From: Parasponia andersonii
Taxonomy: Eukaryota; Streptophyta; Magnoliopsida; Rosales; Cannabaceae
NCBI GenBank assembly: GCA_002914805.1
Contig: JXTB01000140.1
Location: 730,875 to 794,874 of the forward strand
DNA length: 64,000 nucleotides
Direction: 5' to 3'
Shown: piece by piece, positions 11,181-22,456 of the stretch
Position numbering within the stretch: position 1 is the first letter of the stretch
Layout of the letters: every line of letters begins with the position of its first letter
Position numbers and translations under genes: made by a program
The notes under the pieces: generated by a model
What the model saw: only the letters and a program-made list of their open reading frames with translations
Databases searched by the model: none
Told to the model about the DNA's origin: nothing

Positions 11181-11245
11181 TAATTAGCAGAGATAGACAA
11201 TTGCACCTCAAGTTTCTACTAGTCTTGAAAACCAAGGTGAAGATT

Positions 11246-11394
11246 CGTTGAAATGTGGTTCTCAAGAGTTACACACATCAGCAAGTTAGTTAGAATTGAC
11301 TAATTGCTTTTGTCAATAAGCTCACTTGGAAACAGAGACCGTTTTATTCTTTGGCAGATTAGATTGTTTTGATAGGCTTAGTCTATTTATGTAA

Positions 11395-11436
<42 letters not shown>

Positions 11437-11736
11437 TTTTAATAACAGAGTGTGAGAGTCATTACAGAGAAAATATATGGGTGTAATTGGGCATTAGGTA
11501 TTGAGAGGTTTTTTTATTGTTTTTGTTAAGTTCAATAATAAGTTCTGTGAGCATGATGTCGAGAGAAATTTTGAGAGTTTGAATATGTAATCAGTTCTTC
11601 GTATAGTGGATTGAACCAGGTATAGGTCGAAAGTGGATGTAGGATCAAATTACATTGATTCAGTCTGATAAATTTCTAGTGCTGCTTTGTATTTTGATTT
11701 TCTGCATTTTCATTTTTCTGGTACTTCGTTTCATCA
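11246..11736 (+). repeat. 3' LTR (491 bp) of the outer copia element
   Basis: Pairs with 643-697 plus 6646-7074. It contains a (TA)n microsatellite at about 11397-11432 that is much shorter in the 5' LTR. Outside it lies the target duplicate ccatc. Confidence 0.85.
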
Positions 11737-11741
11737 CCATC

Positions 11742-12240
11742 GTTATTCAAACAGTTGAGTACTTTTTTTTTTTTTTTGAAGACGAGTGTAGAAAAATTAG
11801 AAAAAAAGTACTAAGACGAGTAAAAAGAAAAAAGAAATAATAAAATAAAGCAAAATAGTTGGATGGAGACAAAATGTTAAAATAAACGGTTCTCGGTTTG
11901 ACTCTCTTAAAAAGTGAGGTGACGTGTTGCAGTTTAATGCGTTGGTATCTTTTTATTGGTGGGGCATTAGATGAGATGGACTATATTGTGCATACTCGAA
12001 ATTCAGAGAGGAATAATTAAAATGATGACAGGGAATTATGAGATTAATTTATATTTGCCACGTTGTTTTCTTAATTAATTGGGAAATGCTAGCCACCTTA
12101 ACTATAGATAGACATTAATTCATAGTTAGCAATTTTTTCTTCCACAAAAGTATAGTTAGCAATTTTACATATAATATGCGTATGTATTTTTTAAATTATA
12201 CAACTGAATTATAACGTCAAAAGGAGACCATTTTAATAGA
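11742..12240. other. Intergenic stretch between copia nest and LINE, no gene seen
   Basis: AT-rich, with a T run at about 11762-11777 and A-rich repeats. A small local duplication of words like ATAGTTAGCAATTTT occurs near 12122-12168. No coding frame with family resemblance was found. Confidence 0.5.
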
Positions 12241-12574
12241 ATAAGATATTAATCGTCTTCTTTTGGCACTTTTGCTCTGTAGTGGTTATTTTGTTATTAT
12301 CTCTCTTTTGGTTTTCCTTCTTTGGAGGTTTCTTCCCTTCTATCCCTGTAATGCTTCTTCAGATTTTCCCACTTTTTTCCTCCCTCCTACCATCAATCAG
12401 TATCTTTCCTTCTCCCCTTTCACCATAGATTCCCTTCTAAATGACTTAGACCTCTCCCTCTATCTTACTAACAATGAAATAACTATTCACCACATAAGCT
12501 CTGAAGATTTTTGCGACTCTTTTGTAACACCGAAGTATCTCCTAGTTGGTAGGATTATCGCTTTGAAATCTTTC
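12240..12574 (+). mobile_element. LINE (L1-type) ORF1, N-terminal part, left of a gypsy insertion
   Basis: The frame at 12263-12574 reads into a DUF4283-like pattern as found at the start of plant L1 ORF1 proteins (ITIHHISSEDF, LLVGRIIALKSF). No ATG is left in this frame, so the start codon is lost or lies further upstream. The frame is cut at 12574 by the gypsy LTR and picks up at 25363 (NKDAYKKTIADLW), which is what the family shows after LxxKSFN. I infer one LINE copy split by the insertion. The copy is dead, with several stops and a frame change in the right part. Confidence 0.6.
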
Positions 12575-13400
12575 TATTGGATCGGTTTCTCATCAGCCAT
12601 CCACGTGTCTTTAAACCGTTGATGCTCTGTCCTCCAACTGTTCATATGTCCTTACTATTCCAAAGTGCTCTGAACTTCAGGCAGGGTCGGAGAGGCGGGG
12701 GTGACCACCTGCAAAGACTCTCCGATGCTTAAGTCAATGGTCTTTCTTTGATTCAGGGTAGCAAAGATTTAGTTCTATATGAGTATATCTTTATTTCTTG
12801 CTCGTAAACTTTTAAATATCTCTTTTGTATGCGTACATGCCTCCTCTCGGGAACGCATGGCTCATATATATATAGTCCTGAGATTGTGATCCACCCGGTT
12901 CTCAATCTTAGGACTGAGTACCTTTTTCCTCAAAGTTTTTTCCAGAGGTCACGGGCTGAGATTACCGTGATCTCCTCTATATCGATGTAGCCTGGTTTCC
13001 GCCGCCTCCTATGGCTTGAGTCTGTCAGGGGTAAGAGTTGGACAAATCGTCGTTCTGTTAGGACGGCTTGCCCCTTACGCACACCTACCCAAGATCGCAT
13101 TAAATGCTCTGTCTGGGTTTGGAGTTATGAGTTACTTTCCATTGTATTCTGGTGGAAGACCCTTGGGGCTTCCGACCCTCCAGCTGTCGAGGTAAGGGTC
13201 GGATTGGGCCGAGTCTATCTAGGGTCTATGATGGGCTCGGCCCTAATCTCGGACAACCCAATGGCCGATGTGATATCACGTGTGACCCGCGTGGCCTTTA
13301 GCTAATCACTCTTGACACCTGTCGGACGGTAGGCCTCGTTTATGACCTGTTCTGCCACTTAATCGTCCACGTAGTGTATAATTTGGGAACGGGTCCCACA
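12575..13400 (-). repeat. 3' LTR (826 bp) of the gypsy element
   Basis: Aligns with 24681-25357, sharing for example GGGAACGCATGGCTCA and TAGTCCTGAGATTGTGA. It includes about 165 bp (near 12610-12772) that the other LTR lacks at the single N at 24731. Confidence 0.85.
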
Positions 13401-13413
13401 ACTACCCCCATTT
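13401..13413 (-). other. Polypurine tract of the gypsy element
   Basis: Directly outside the LTR start the - strand reads AAATGGGGGTAGT, a purine-rich run as expected for plus-strand priming. Confidence 0.65.
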
Positions 13414-13740
13414 CCCTACTTGATGGATTCATATCTGTCAAGTGGGGAAATAGTTTATCCGTTCTTCCAATCTGGGGGATGCACGTGGCTCCCCCTTGCC
13501 GACGCGGAGGCACGCCATCCCATGTCACGAAATTTTGTTCAAATTTTGAAGTTCCAACTGTTCGTCTCCTTTGCTCTGCCCTTTTCCAGAAAAACTCTTT
13601 GGCTCCCCCTCTATAAAAGCGCAATTACGCTCATTTGCCACTTTACTAAAATCTTCAATTATTCTAGTCTCATAAAATCCTAGGGTTTCCGACTTCCTCC
13701 CTTCTAGAGACTTTTACTCTTTCGATTGTATCCAGAATAA

Positions 13741-16740
13741 TAGCTTCAGGTCAAGATCAGGAATTGCACCCCATCGTGGATTCAGAGTTAGATTCACTAA
13801 GGAGACAGCACTGCCTCCCCGGTTGAGTGACGCTGCAAAGGGTCGAGGCCCCGTGGATTGGTATCTTCGTCTCTCTGCCCCCGAAGGCTCTATTATCTTG
13901 GGCAGAAAACATCTGGAATGGCTGCGATTCTCTCTTCCTCCTCTGATCCACTAATTCTTCGCTTTGACGGGGATCCATCCGATGCAGTTAAATGCAAATG
14001 GGGTCATGATTCTGATGGAGTTTTCTACCCTGTCAGTTCTCTATAGCCTGCATATCGACCTGGAGGTAGTTTTTATACTTACAAACTCACCCTCATCCCC
14101 AAGAAGAGTTCTTACCCTACTTTTTACCTCTAACCACTCCCGGAAGGTCACATCTTCTGGGGCTTGCCGAGGTCAGACAAGCAATAGGACTCCCACACTA
14201 GGCTATACGCCGTTGGAGGGGCGTGGTACTCCCCTTAGGTGAATGGTGAGCACTTCCAAATTCCCTCAGTTTTCCTGCAGAATAAGTGCTAGGTCGTGAT
14301 TTTCGGGTCTGTGTTCTCCTCGTCTATTATTGCTTACGTTATTTTGTCTTATGCAGCCTCGGCAGAAGAGAGTAGGTTCGAGCCGCATTTGTCAGTGAGG
14401 CAGCTCAAAGGCCTGGAGGGGATCGTCATCTTCGGATCTCCTGGGGACTGCGGCACATCCAGGCCACTCTCAACCCCCTGGTGATGAATATGATGCCCAG
14501 GATGGTTTCATACCTTCCCTTCCCCGTGGACACCTAAATCATCATGAAGCACCTGCAGAGCCGACTTGATGCCTCTGCCCTGAACCGATTCTACCGGGAC
14601 GAGCACGACCGCATCGCCATGGTGGGTCGTCAGGTTATGGCTTCAAGCCAGTTGGTAGGCTCCAATGACCTGGTGGCGCCCACTAGCCACGAGCTCGAAG
14701 AGGCTGTGAGGTTCATGGCCGAGGAGTACATCAGGCTCCGTAGGGAAGAATCCGCCGCCCCTAAGAAGGCTAGAGGTGGGTTCATTTCTGTATCCCTGAG
14801 CTTCATCAATCGGGTTACGACCGTGATATAAACATGTTACTTGTTTTTTACAGGTTCTGAGACGGGCCCATCGGCAGACCTCTTCCCCGTCAAGGGGGGC
14901 CACGGGACACAAGGCTCGCCTCAAGGCACCCGTTGGCAGGCATCTCGTGGTGCCCTCAGAAGATGAAGTGCCCACGGTCCCCCGCTCCGACGCAGGCGGA
15001 CCTCCATCCGGGGGAACGTCTGCCATAAGGACCGTATACGGCGAGGGGATGCCCCTGAGTCTACCTGAAGGGTNNNNNNNNNNNNNNNNNNNNNNNNNNN
15101 NNNNNNNNNNNNNNNNNNNNNNNNNNNNNNNNNNNNNNNNNNNNNNNNNNNNNNNNNNNNNNNNNNNNNNNNNNNNNNNNNNNNNNNNNNNNNNNNNNNN
15201 NNNNNNNNNNNNNNNNNNNNNNNNNNNNNNNNNNNNNNNNNNNNNNNNNNNNNNNNNNNNNNNNNNNNNNNNNNNNNNNNNNNNNNNNNNNNNNNNNNNN
15301 NNNNNNNNNNNNNNNNNNNNNNNNNNNNNNNNNNNNNNNNNNNNNNNNNNNNNNNNNNNNNNNNNNNNNNNNNNNNNNNNNNNNNNNNNNNNNNNNNNNN
15401 NNNNNNNNNNNNNNNNNNNNNNNNNNNNNNNNNNNNNNNNNNNNNNNNNNNNNNNNNNNNNNNNNNNNNNNNNNNNNNNNNNNNNNNNNNNNNNNNNNNN
15501 NNNNNNNNNNNNNNNNNNNNNNNNNNNNNNNNNNNNNNNNNNNNNNNNNNNNNNNNNNNNNNNNNNNNNNNNNNNNNNNNNNNNNNNNNNNNNNNNNNNN
15601 NNNNNNNNNNNNNNNNNNNNNNNNNNNNNNNNNNNNNNNNNNNNNNNNNNNNNNNNNNNNNNTACCATTCGGTCTTTCTATTTCTCTCGCGTCAGGGATT
15701 TGACCGAGGAACTGAGCTCCCGCTCTACACTGGCCAAGCGCAGCGAGGCCGCCCTCACCGAGTTGAGGTCTGACTTCGATTTATATCAGAGCCTCGAGGA
15801 GGCGAGGGTCAGCAGCACGGTGGCTCACGCTCTGAGTGTCGAGAAGACCAGGCGCGAGGAGTTGGCTGTGAGATTGGTCGAGGCAGAGGCTGACAAACTT
15901 GCTCAATCTGAGGCTACCAGACTGGCTCAAAATGAGCTAAGGGTCAAGGAGCAAGAACTGTAGAGCACAGGGGCAGAGATGGGACTGGCTTTCATCGCTC
16001 GTGATAGGGCTGTTGATGACGCCAAAGAAGCGAGGAAAGCCAAGGTGAAAGCAAAGCTAGAGGCCCACTCCCTACAACGCAGACTTGACCGGTCCAATGA
16101 GGTAAATCGATATCTCTTCTTGGATCACAAAAATCTGTTGGGTGCTCACGTAAAGATGTCTCGCAAATACGGCGAGGACCTTGCCAGCATTAACACTTTT
16201 TTGGTTGACTTATCACAGTGGCAAGCAGAGCTAAGGCTGGCAGCGCTGAGGGATAGGCTGGCGGATACAGAAAAACTGAAAACGAGGTACCAGCGGCAGG
16301 TGGATGTCCTTTCTACAGAAAGTTACAGGTTTGGCTGGGAGAATAGAGAATTTGAAGGCCACGCTGAGGTGATAACGCCAGACCAGTTTGACGAGCAGAA
16401 AGTCGTCGAGATAGACAACTATTCTGTCAAGCACTACATGCAGCAGCTTGGAGATGAGATCAGCATCACGTACCCTACTGACGTACTGAAGATGCTTGTT
16501 ATAGAAAAGGACGGGCCCTCTACATCCATCTCTGGTGCCAAAGAGTTTATCCTTATTTTTGGTCTGCCAGATCGAACTTCGGAAGCCCCTGGAGGTCAGC
16601 CTAGTCTTGGGGTCTTAACTGGTGAGGGGTCTGGTGCGGTCATTGTATCCAGCGATGAATCCGACCCTGGTACGCCACCCTCCACCGGGGCTGGTCCAAG
16701 CGCCGGGACTAGCCATGCTTCCCTGGCTGGAGGTAATTAG
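13741..16740 (+). pseudogene. Antisense additional coding region of the Tat element
   Basis: On the strand opposite to gag-pol, between integrase and the 3' LTR, lies a long GC-rich stretch with coding character, interrupted by a 589-base N run. It begins near 13741. Likely coding words are clear at 14544-14780 and again at 15663-16740. The last part is rich in Ala, Glu, Lys and Arg with heptad-like spacing (15690-16290), suggesting a coiled coil, then a Ser/Gly/Pro-rich tail to 16740. Retand and related Tat elements are known to carry such antisense aORFs, some with a 'transposase, gypsy-type' domain. I cannot prove that domain here. Splice-like AG sites occur (for example before 14852), as the family uses. 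The region is broken in several places. Confidence 0.6.
15074..15662. other. Assembly gap of 589 N
   Basis: Continuous N run inside the antisense coding region. Apparent reading frames across it have no meaning. Confidence 1.
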
Positions 16741-17400
16741 GGTCCCTAATTTTGTACATTCGTAAAGCTGACCCTCTTTGTAACCCTTCGTATAAATAAT
16801 AAAAACAGTGCGATTCTCTTTAGTCTGGTTCCTTTATCTTTGTTGACCGCATCTGAGGTAAAGTTAAACCTTGTTGTAGCCGTCTGTATAAATAATTATG
16901 GATGAACTCGGATGGACACGATTTCAGACCATTAGTGAGTCCTCCTCGAGCCATGACTGTCAAGATTAGTTCCGGAGATAGGGATGTGAGCTTTGACTCA
17001 TCCGGTTTTACGGAGATAGAACTTCTGTTATGACTTGTTTTGGCAGAGTTCAACCCGCGCGTGTGGCTAGACTTCTCCGACCCCAAATGGGACGGCGCTA
17101 GGAACTAGCTCCAGGAATTGGTCGACCATTGTTTGGACCCGTCGTTGCAAAGGAGAAGGCCTGGGCTCGCTCTTACCGGGAACAAATAGGGCACTACCAC
17201 TCTGATGTCTCCCTACGAGTTCATCCACGACCTGCCTCCCATAAATAAGGCTTATGAGCGCACGTCACTGTTGACCGTGCGCTTTGTATTTTAGAATATA
17301 ATAAACAGACTTTAATCTTAATTTCTGTCTTGACGTTTGGTCTAGTACTAGACTACTTCCAACGAGTATACTCCAAATCCGTTCACATCCTGCCCGTGTG
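16741..17400. other. Non-coding part of the Tat 3' region
   Basis: No coding frame of note. It holds the AT-rich end after the antisense coding region (possible AATAAT/AATAAA-like signals for that strand near 16792-16803) and unique sequence leading into the repeat arrays. Confidence 0.5.
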
Positions 17401-17600
17401 CAAATAAACCATCCCCCGAATAGAGCCTACATTCCTTTAGCTCTTCGTATAGCCTAAACGTTCCTTAAGGAGGGTTCACTTCCAACGGGTGGATCCTGAC
17501 CCTGCTTTCCTTTAGCCATTCGTATAGCTTAAAATGTTCCTTAGGGAGGGTCCACTTCCAATGGATGGATCCCGACCCTGCTTTCCTTTAGCTCTTCGTA
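17400..17600. repeat. Tandem repeat of about 90 bp, two and a bit copies
   Basis: Units share TTCGTATAGC, GTTCCTTA, GGAGGGT, CACTTCCAA and CCCTGCTTTCCTTTAGC, with starts near 17440 and 17515 and a partial third near 17590. It lies in the 3' region of the Tat element. Confidence 0.7.
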
Positions 17601-18000
17601 TATTTTCTCGGGTCATCGATAAGTATTTTATTGCGTGATGTGATTCCCATAGTACGATTGTTCTGAGGACTACTGGCAAGTTTTTGGTTGCATAGTTCTT
17701 CCCTCTTCGTATGTTTTCTCGGGCCATCCGTAAGCATTTTATTGCACGATGTGATTCCCATAGTACAATCGTTTTTGAGTTCTGCTGGCAAGTTTTTGGT
17801 TGTGCAGCTCTTTCCTCTTCGTACATTTTCTCAGGTCGTCGACAAGCGACGTGATCCCTATAGTACGATCGTTTTCGAGGTCTGCTGGTAAGTTTTGGTT
17901 GCACAGTTCTTTCCTCTTCGTACGTTTTCTCGGGCCATCGAGAAGCCTTTTATTGCACGATGTGATTCCCATAGTACGATCGTTGATTGCGCGAGTAGCG
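17600..18000. repeat. Tandem repeat of about 110-120 bp, four copies
   Basis: Units share TTTTCTCGGGCCATC, GATGTGATTCCCATAGTACGA, CTGCTGGCAAGTTTT and CCTCTTCGTA. Starts fall near 17602, 17711, 17825 and 17923. They are degenerate and of unequal length. Plant Tat elements are known for variable repeats between pol and the 3' LTR. Confidence 0.75.
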
Positions 18001-18490
18001 CGTATGGTCCGCAACTGTGGCAGACCCTTTTCCGTGGCAACCCGGTATGATTTTTTGCCTGTGCAACTGAGCCATGAGGTCTGCCACTATGGGCGGACTC
18101 TTTTCCGTAGCAGCCTGGTATGATCTTTTGTATGTGCAAATAAAATGTTGGGTCTGCCACTGTGGGCAGACCCTTTTCTGTGTGCTAGAAGACCTGACAT
18201 GTTTCGAAACTAAGCTTTTTAATAATGTAAGCGTTCACATGGGTCTCACGCGTGAATAGTGTATGGGGTCTGCCACTGTGGGCAAACCCCTTTTTCATAG
18301 CAACCCAAAAGATGAATCCATGCGGCAAAAAGGGAACTTGACCTGTTTTGGATTTAAGCTTTTTAATAATATAAGCATTCACATGGTCTTACATCATATG
18401 CATATGTCTTACACGTGATACTTTTTCAGGTGTCGAGCGTTCCACGTGTTCGGTAAGTTTTTCCTAGTCTTGAGTTCTCTCAAGACATAC
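17819..18490. repeat. 672-bp direct duplicate, copy A
   Basis: Ends exactly at the single N at 18491. Copy B is the same length, and I see only three substitutions (near 17850, 17940 and 18320). This is below LTR or repeat divergence, and fits an allelic contig overlap placed in tandem. Confidence 0.85.
18000..18300. repeat. Hairpin-bearing repeat around GGTCTGCC...GGCAGACC
   Basis: Five related units carry an inverted pair, best seen at about 18153-18172 (left arm GGGTCTGCC, loop ACTGTG, right arm GGCAGACCC). Looser versions occur near 18005, 18079, and 18269. Spacing is 60-110 bp. The set is repeated in 18674-18975 by the 672-bp duplicate. Confidence 0.75.
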
Positions 18491-18491
18491 N

Positions 18492-19163
18492 TCGTACATT
18501 TTCTCAGGTCGTCGACAAGCGACGTGATTCCTATAGTACGATCGTTTTCGAGGTCTGCTGGTAAGTTTTGGTTGCACAGTTCTTTCCTCTTCGTACGTTT
18601 TCTCGGGCCATCGGGAAGCCTTTTATTGCACGATGTGATTCCCATAGTACGATCGTTGATTGCGCGAGTAGCGCGTATGGTCCGCAACTGTGGCAGACCC
18701 TTTTCCGTGGCAACCCGGTATGATTTTTTGCCTGTGCAACTGAGCCATGAGGTCTGCCACTATGGGCGGACTCTTTTCCGTAGCAGCCTGGTATGATCTT
18801 TTGTATGTGCAAATAAAATGTTGGGTCTGCCACTGTGGGCAGACCCTTTTCTGTGTGCTAGAAGACCTGACATGTTTCGAAACTAAGCTTTTTAATAATG
18901 TAAGCGTTCACATGGGTCTCACGCGTGAATAGTGTATGGGGTCTGCCACTGTGGGCAAACCCCTTTTTCATAGCAACCCAAAAGATGAATCCATGCTGCA
19001 AAAAGGGAACTTGACCTGTTTTGGATTTAAGCTTTTTAATAATATAAGCATTCACATGGTCTTACATCATATGCATATGTCTTACACGTGATACTTTTTC
19101 AGGTGTCGAGCGTTCCACGTGTTCGGTAAGTTTTTCCTAGTCTTGAGTTCTCTCAAGACATAC
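18492..19163. repeat. 672-bp direct duplicate, copy B
   Basis: Partner of 17819-18490. It continues naturally into the integrase C-terminus at 19164 onward. Confidence 0.85.
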
Positions 19164-20179
19164 ACACCATTGTCGAGTGCTTTGATCACCTCATAGGGTC
19201 CGATCCAATTGGAGTCTAGTTTCGAGGAATTTCCTATTCTGACTTTTAGGACCCAATTCCCAGCGTTAAATCGTCGAGCACTAATCTTTTTTGCGAAGTA
19301 GAACCTAGCCTGCTGGTGGTATGAAGCCAGGTGGACCACGGCCATATTTCTCGTTTCTTACAGGAGGTCTGTGTTGTGGCTTAGCTGGCATTCGTTTAAG
19401 GGGGCATCTCTCACCACTTCGGAACGGAGGGTCCGGAGGCCGACTTCGGTTGGGATCACAGCCTCTGAGCCGTAGACCATTGCGAATGGCATTCTTCCAG
19501 TCGACCTCCGCTCCGTGGTTCGATGGGCCCACACAACGACCGGTAGCTCTTCTAACCACTTGCCTTTAGCCTCCTGCAAGTTTTTTTTTATGTTGCTGAA
19601 TATGGCTTTGTTCGTTACCTCTGCTTGGCCATTCCCCTGAGGGTAGTTCACGGAAGAGAAACTGAACCTTATATCATACAATTCGCACAACTCCTTGAGC
19701 TTAGCATTTTGGAATTGTGTGCCATGATCGGTGTGTATCTCTTTCGGGATCCCGAATCGGCAGATTATGTTCTTCCAGATGAAGTTAATCATGTCTACCT
19801 TACTAACGGTCGCGTAGGCTTCAGCCTCTACCCATTTGGTGAAGTAATCTGTGGCTAGCAGGATGTACCTCCTTCCTCCTGGACTTCTGGGGAGCTCCTC
19901 GACGATATCCAGACCCCATTTGGCAAACGGCCAAGGAGTAATATTCGAATGAAGTACCTCCATGGGCCGGCGTTTCATTGGGGCAAACCTCTAGCACTTA
20001 TCACATTTCTTGACGAATCGGGCCACCTCTGTCATCATATATGGCCAAAAGTATCCAGCCGTTAGAGCCTTGTAGGCGAGGCTGCGTCTACCAAAGTGGT
20101 TGCCGCATACTCCCTCGTGGATTTCCTCTATCAGTTTTTGCGCTTCGACGGGACCTATACACCGCAGCATCGGACCCAT
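19082..20179 (-). pseudogene. Integrase region of the Tat element
   Basis: On the - strand the zinc-binding part (FGRRSLAYKALTAGYFWPY, C..C near 19991) leads into the core (WGLDIVEELPRSPGGRRY, DYFTKWVEAEAY, DHGTQFQNAKL, and NGQAEVTNKAI with the catalytic Glu). A C-terminal GNWVLKVRIGNSSKLDSNW-GPYEV domain ends near 19082. Its sequence is typical of Tat integrases without a chromodomain. Fossil. Confidence 0.85.
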
Positions 20180-20547
20180 TGTCTATCTCCTGTATAGTTA
20201 TTCCCCCACTATCGAGTACCTAGCAGCCTTTAACCTGACTGACCTTGCTTCTCGGGAGTCTGCGGGTAGGTTTTCTAACGTCAAATACTGGGTGATGGGT
20301 TTCATCCACCCTTCGTCAGCAGTTCCGGTTGCAAACACATGGCATGCAGGGGTCTGTGGGGGGGCCTCCATGTTCTCACCTTCTAGGAGAACTTCTGTGC
20401 TTCCGGCTGTACCCCCGATTGACGCACTCTTAGCTAGCTCGTCAGCCCTCTAGTTCATCTCCCTGGAGATTGGTCCAATATTCAAATTGCCAAAGCGAGC
20501 TTTTGCCCCCATTACCTTAGAGAAGTACCTATGCAACCTCGGTTCTT

Positions 20548-20790
20548 TTACTTCGAAGTTTCCCTTGACTGACCTGCGATCAACTGCGAGTCACTCTTTA
20601 CTACGATGTTCTCTACTCTGAAGTGCAGTGCCAGCTCAAGGCCTTGCAGCAGTGCCTCGTACTCTACCTCATTGTTAGTCGCCTGGAAGCTGAGCCTCAA
20701 TACCTTCTCAACTCTGAGACACGTTGGGGCCTGTACGACTATCCCGATACCTGACCCTGAGGCATTCGTGGATCCGTCGATATAGATCAT
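20548..20790 (-). pseudogene. Second (archaeal-type) RNase H of the Tat element
   Basis: The pattern YIDGSTNASGSGIGIVV, NNEVEYEALLQGLELAL and VKSDSQLIAGQ gives the D, E and D positions of a plant RNase H-like domain. It sits between the standard RNase H and integrase, which is diagnostic for the Tat lineage. Confidence 0.85.
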
Positions 20791-22216
20791 CTAGGCTGAA
20801 GGAGGGCGAAGTTGAGACATCTGAGACAGGTCGTGCAGCTCACCGAAGGATTCGATTTCCACCAAGAAATCCGCCATGACTTGTCCTTTGTTTGCCGCCC
20901 GAGGCCGATACTCGATGTCGTATATTCCCAGCTCGATGGTCCACTTGGTCAGTCGTCTCGATAGGTCTGGCTTGGCCAAAATTTACCGGATAAGGAAATT
21001 TGTATACAGGTGACCGAGTGTGCCTTAAAGTACTGCCAGAGTTTCTTTTTAGTGTTGACCCGAGCGAGAACCAGCTTTTCTGCCATACTATATCGCGTCT
21101 CGGCATCCAGGAGCATGCGGCTTATATAAAACACTGGTTTCTGTTTGCCATCTTTCTCGATGAACAGTACAGCGCTGATCGCTACTTCGGATGCTGCTAA
21201 ATAGGCATACAGGCGCTCCCCCTCTGCTAGGGAAGCCAGGATAGATGGGTGACTTAAATACAGCTTGAGATCTGTCAATGCCCTGTCTTGTTACTCCCCC
21301 CAGATGACAGTAGAGCTTTTCTTCAAGCATTGGAAGAAAGGCTTGCATCGGTCGGACATCTTGGAGACGAATCGGCTGAGAATGACTATCTTCCCAGCCA
21401 GGCATTGGACCTCCCGAACGGTCGAGGGTCTCTGCACATTTGCGATCGAGGTCAGCTGGGTCGGGTTTACCTCAATACCCCTCCTGCTCACGATATGCCC
21501 CAGGAATTGACCAGAGAACACCACAATCGCGAATTTTTTGGGATTCAGACACATCTGATATTACCTCAGAATCTGAAAACATTTATCTAGGTGTCTCAGA
21601 TGGTCTGAATCTTCTCTGCTATTCACGACCATGTCATCGATATAGACTTCTATAGTCTTCCCTAGTAGCCCGGTGAACATCTTATTCATGAACCTTTGGT
21701 AGGTTGTCCCCACGTTCTTCAAGTGAAATAACATAAGCCTGTAGCAGTACAGACCACGCTTCGTGATAAAAACCGTGTGGATCTGATCTTCCGCGTACAT
21801 AAGGATCTAGTTGTACCCAGAGTAGGCATCTAAAAAGCTCATTCTATTGAATCCCACCGTCGCATCTATCATTTGGTCGATTCTTGGCAGGGGGAAGTTA
21901 TCCTTTGGACAGGCCTTGTTCAGGTTGGTGAAGTCTATGCAAATACGGTCATCGCTGTTTTTCTTTTTCACCACCATCGGGTTGGAGACCCAACATAGGT
22001 ACACGCACTCCCTGATCAAACCGTTCTCCAGCAACTTTTCCACCTCCTTATTGATCGCCCTGTTTTCTCTGGTACGAACCTTCTGGGTTTCTGCCTGACT
22101 GAAGGGAAATTGAGATCTATGTTCAGTCGGTGGCAGGTGTGCGCGGGGTCTATCCCGGGCATGTCATCGTGGGACCACATGAAGATATCCTCGTTCTGCT
22201 TCAGGAATCCCAACAT
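20791..22216 (-). pseudogene. Reverse transcriptase and first RNase H region of the Tat element
   Basis: RT runs from about 22216 down to 21291: VVKKKNSDDRICIDFTNLNK, DAYSGYN, the active-site relic YIDDMVV and FLGHIVSRRGIEVNP. RNase H follows at about 21278-20791 (LYAYLAASEVAISAVLF, FYISRMLLDAETRYS, TKWTIELGIYDIEYRPR). All are on the - strand and broken in a few places. Confidence 0.85.
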
Positions 22217-22456
22217 CTCGTTCTTCTACTGCTCGAGCAATAAGGCCCCGATTAGAACCACCTTCGCTGGTTCTGCCTCTTTCAAAGGGACTGCTACCAA
22301 CTCCTCGATCGTGGATTCCAGACCGTCAAACTCCTCTTCGATCAGCTTCATGTACACTGGCAGGCGGTCCTTTGATTGCTATCCGTCCCCGGTCGAGGCG
22401 CTTGCACTCGCGTCGGCTCCCCTCAGGGCGATTGAAAAGCATTTTCTTGTAGAGGC

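Larger units (their letters stand above)
643..11736 (+). mobile_element. Outer Ty1/copia LTR retrotransposon, Tnt1/Tork-like, broken fossil
   Basis: The element begins at 643 (TGTTGAA) and ends at 11736 (CATCA), with imperfect 5-bp target duplicates ccata (638-642) and ccatc (11737-11741). Its 5' LTR is split by the inner element at 698-6640. A PBS matching initiator-Met tRNA follows the 5' LTR at 7077. Parts in order on the + strand are gag, protease, GAG-pre-integrase, integrase, reverse transcriptase and RNase H, the normal copia order. The gag start (MATTTKFD) and the RNase H end resemble tobacco Tnt1. The frame is broken in many places (well over ten), so it cannot be active. About 109 aligned LTR bases differ at roughly 14% by eye, suggesting several million years. 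Confidence 0.9.

Noticed and set aside
14643-15963. Long open frames on both strands across 15074-15662
   Set aside because: They exist only because an N run has no stop codons. The real sequence there is unknown.
17600-19000. Regular repeats with palindromes, looking a little like a CRISPR array
   Set aside because: Units are unequal and degenerate, there are no unique spacers, and they lie inside a plant retrotransposon 3' region.
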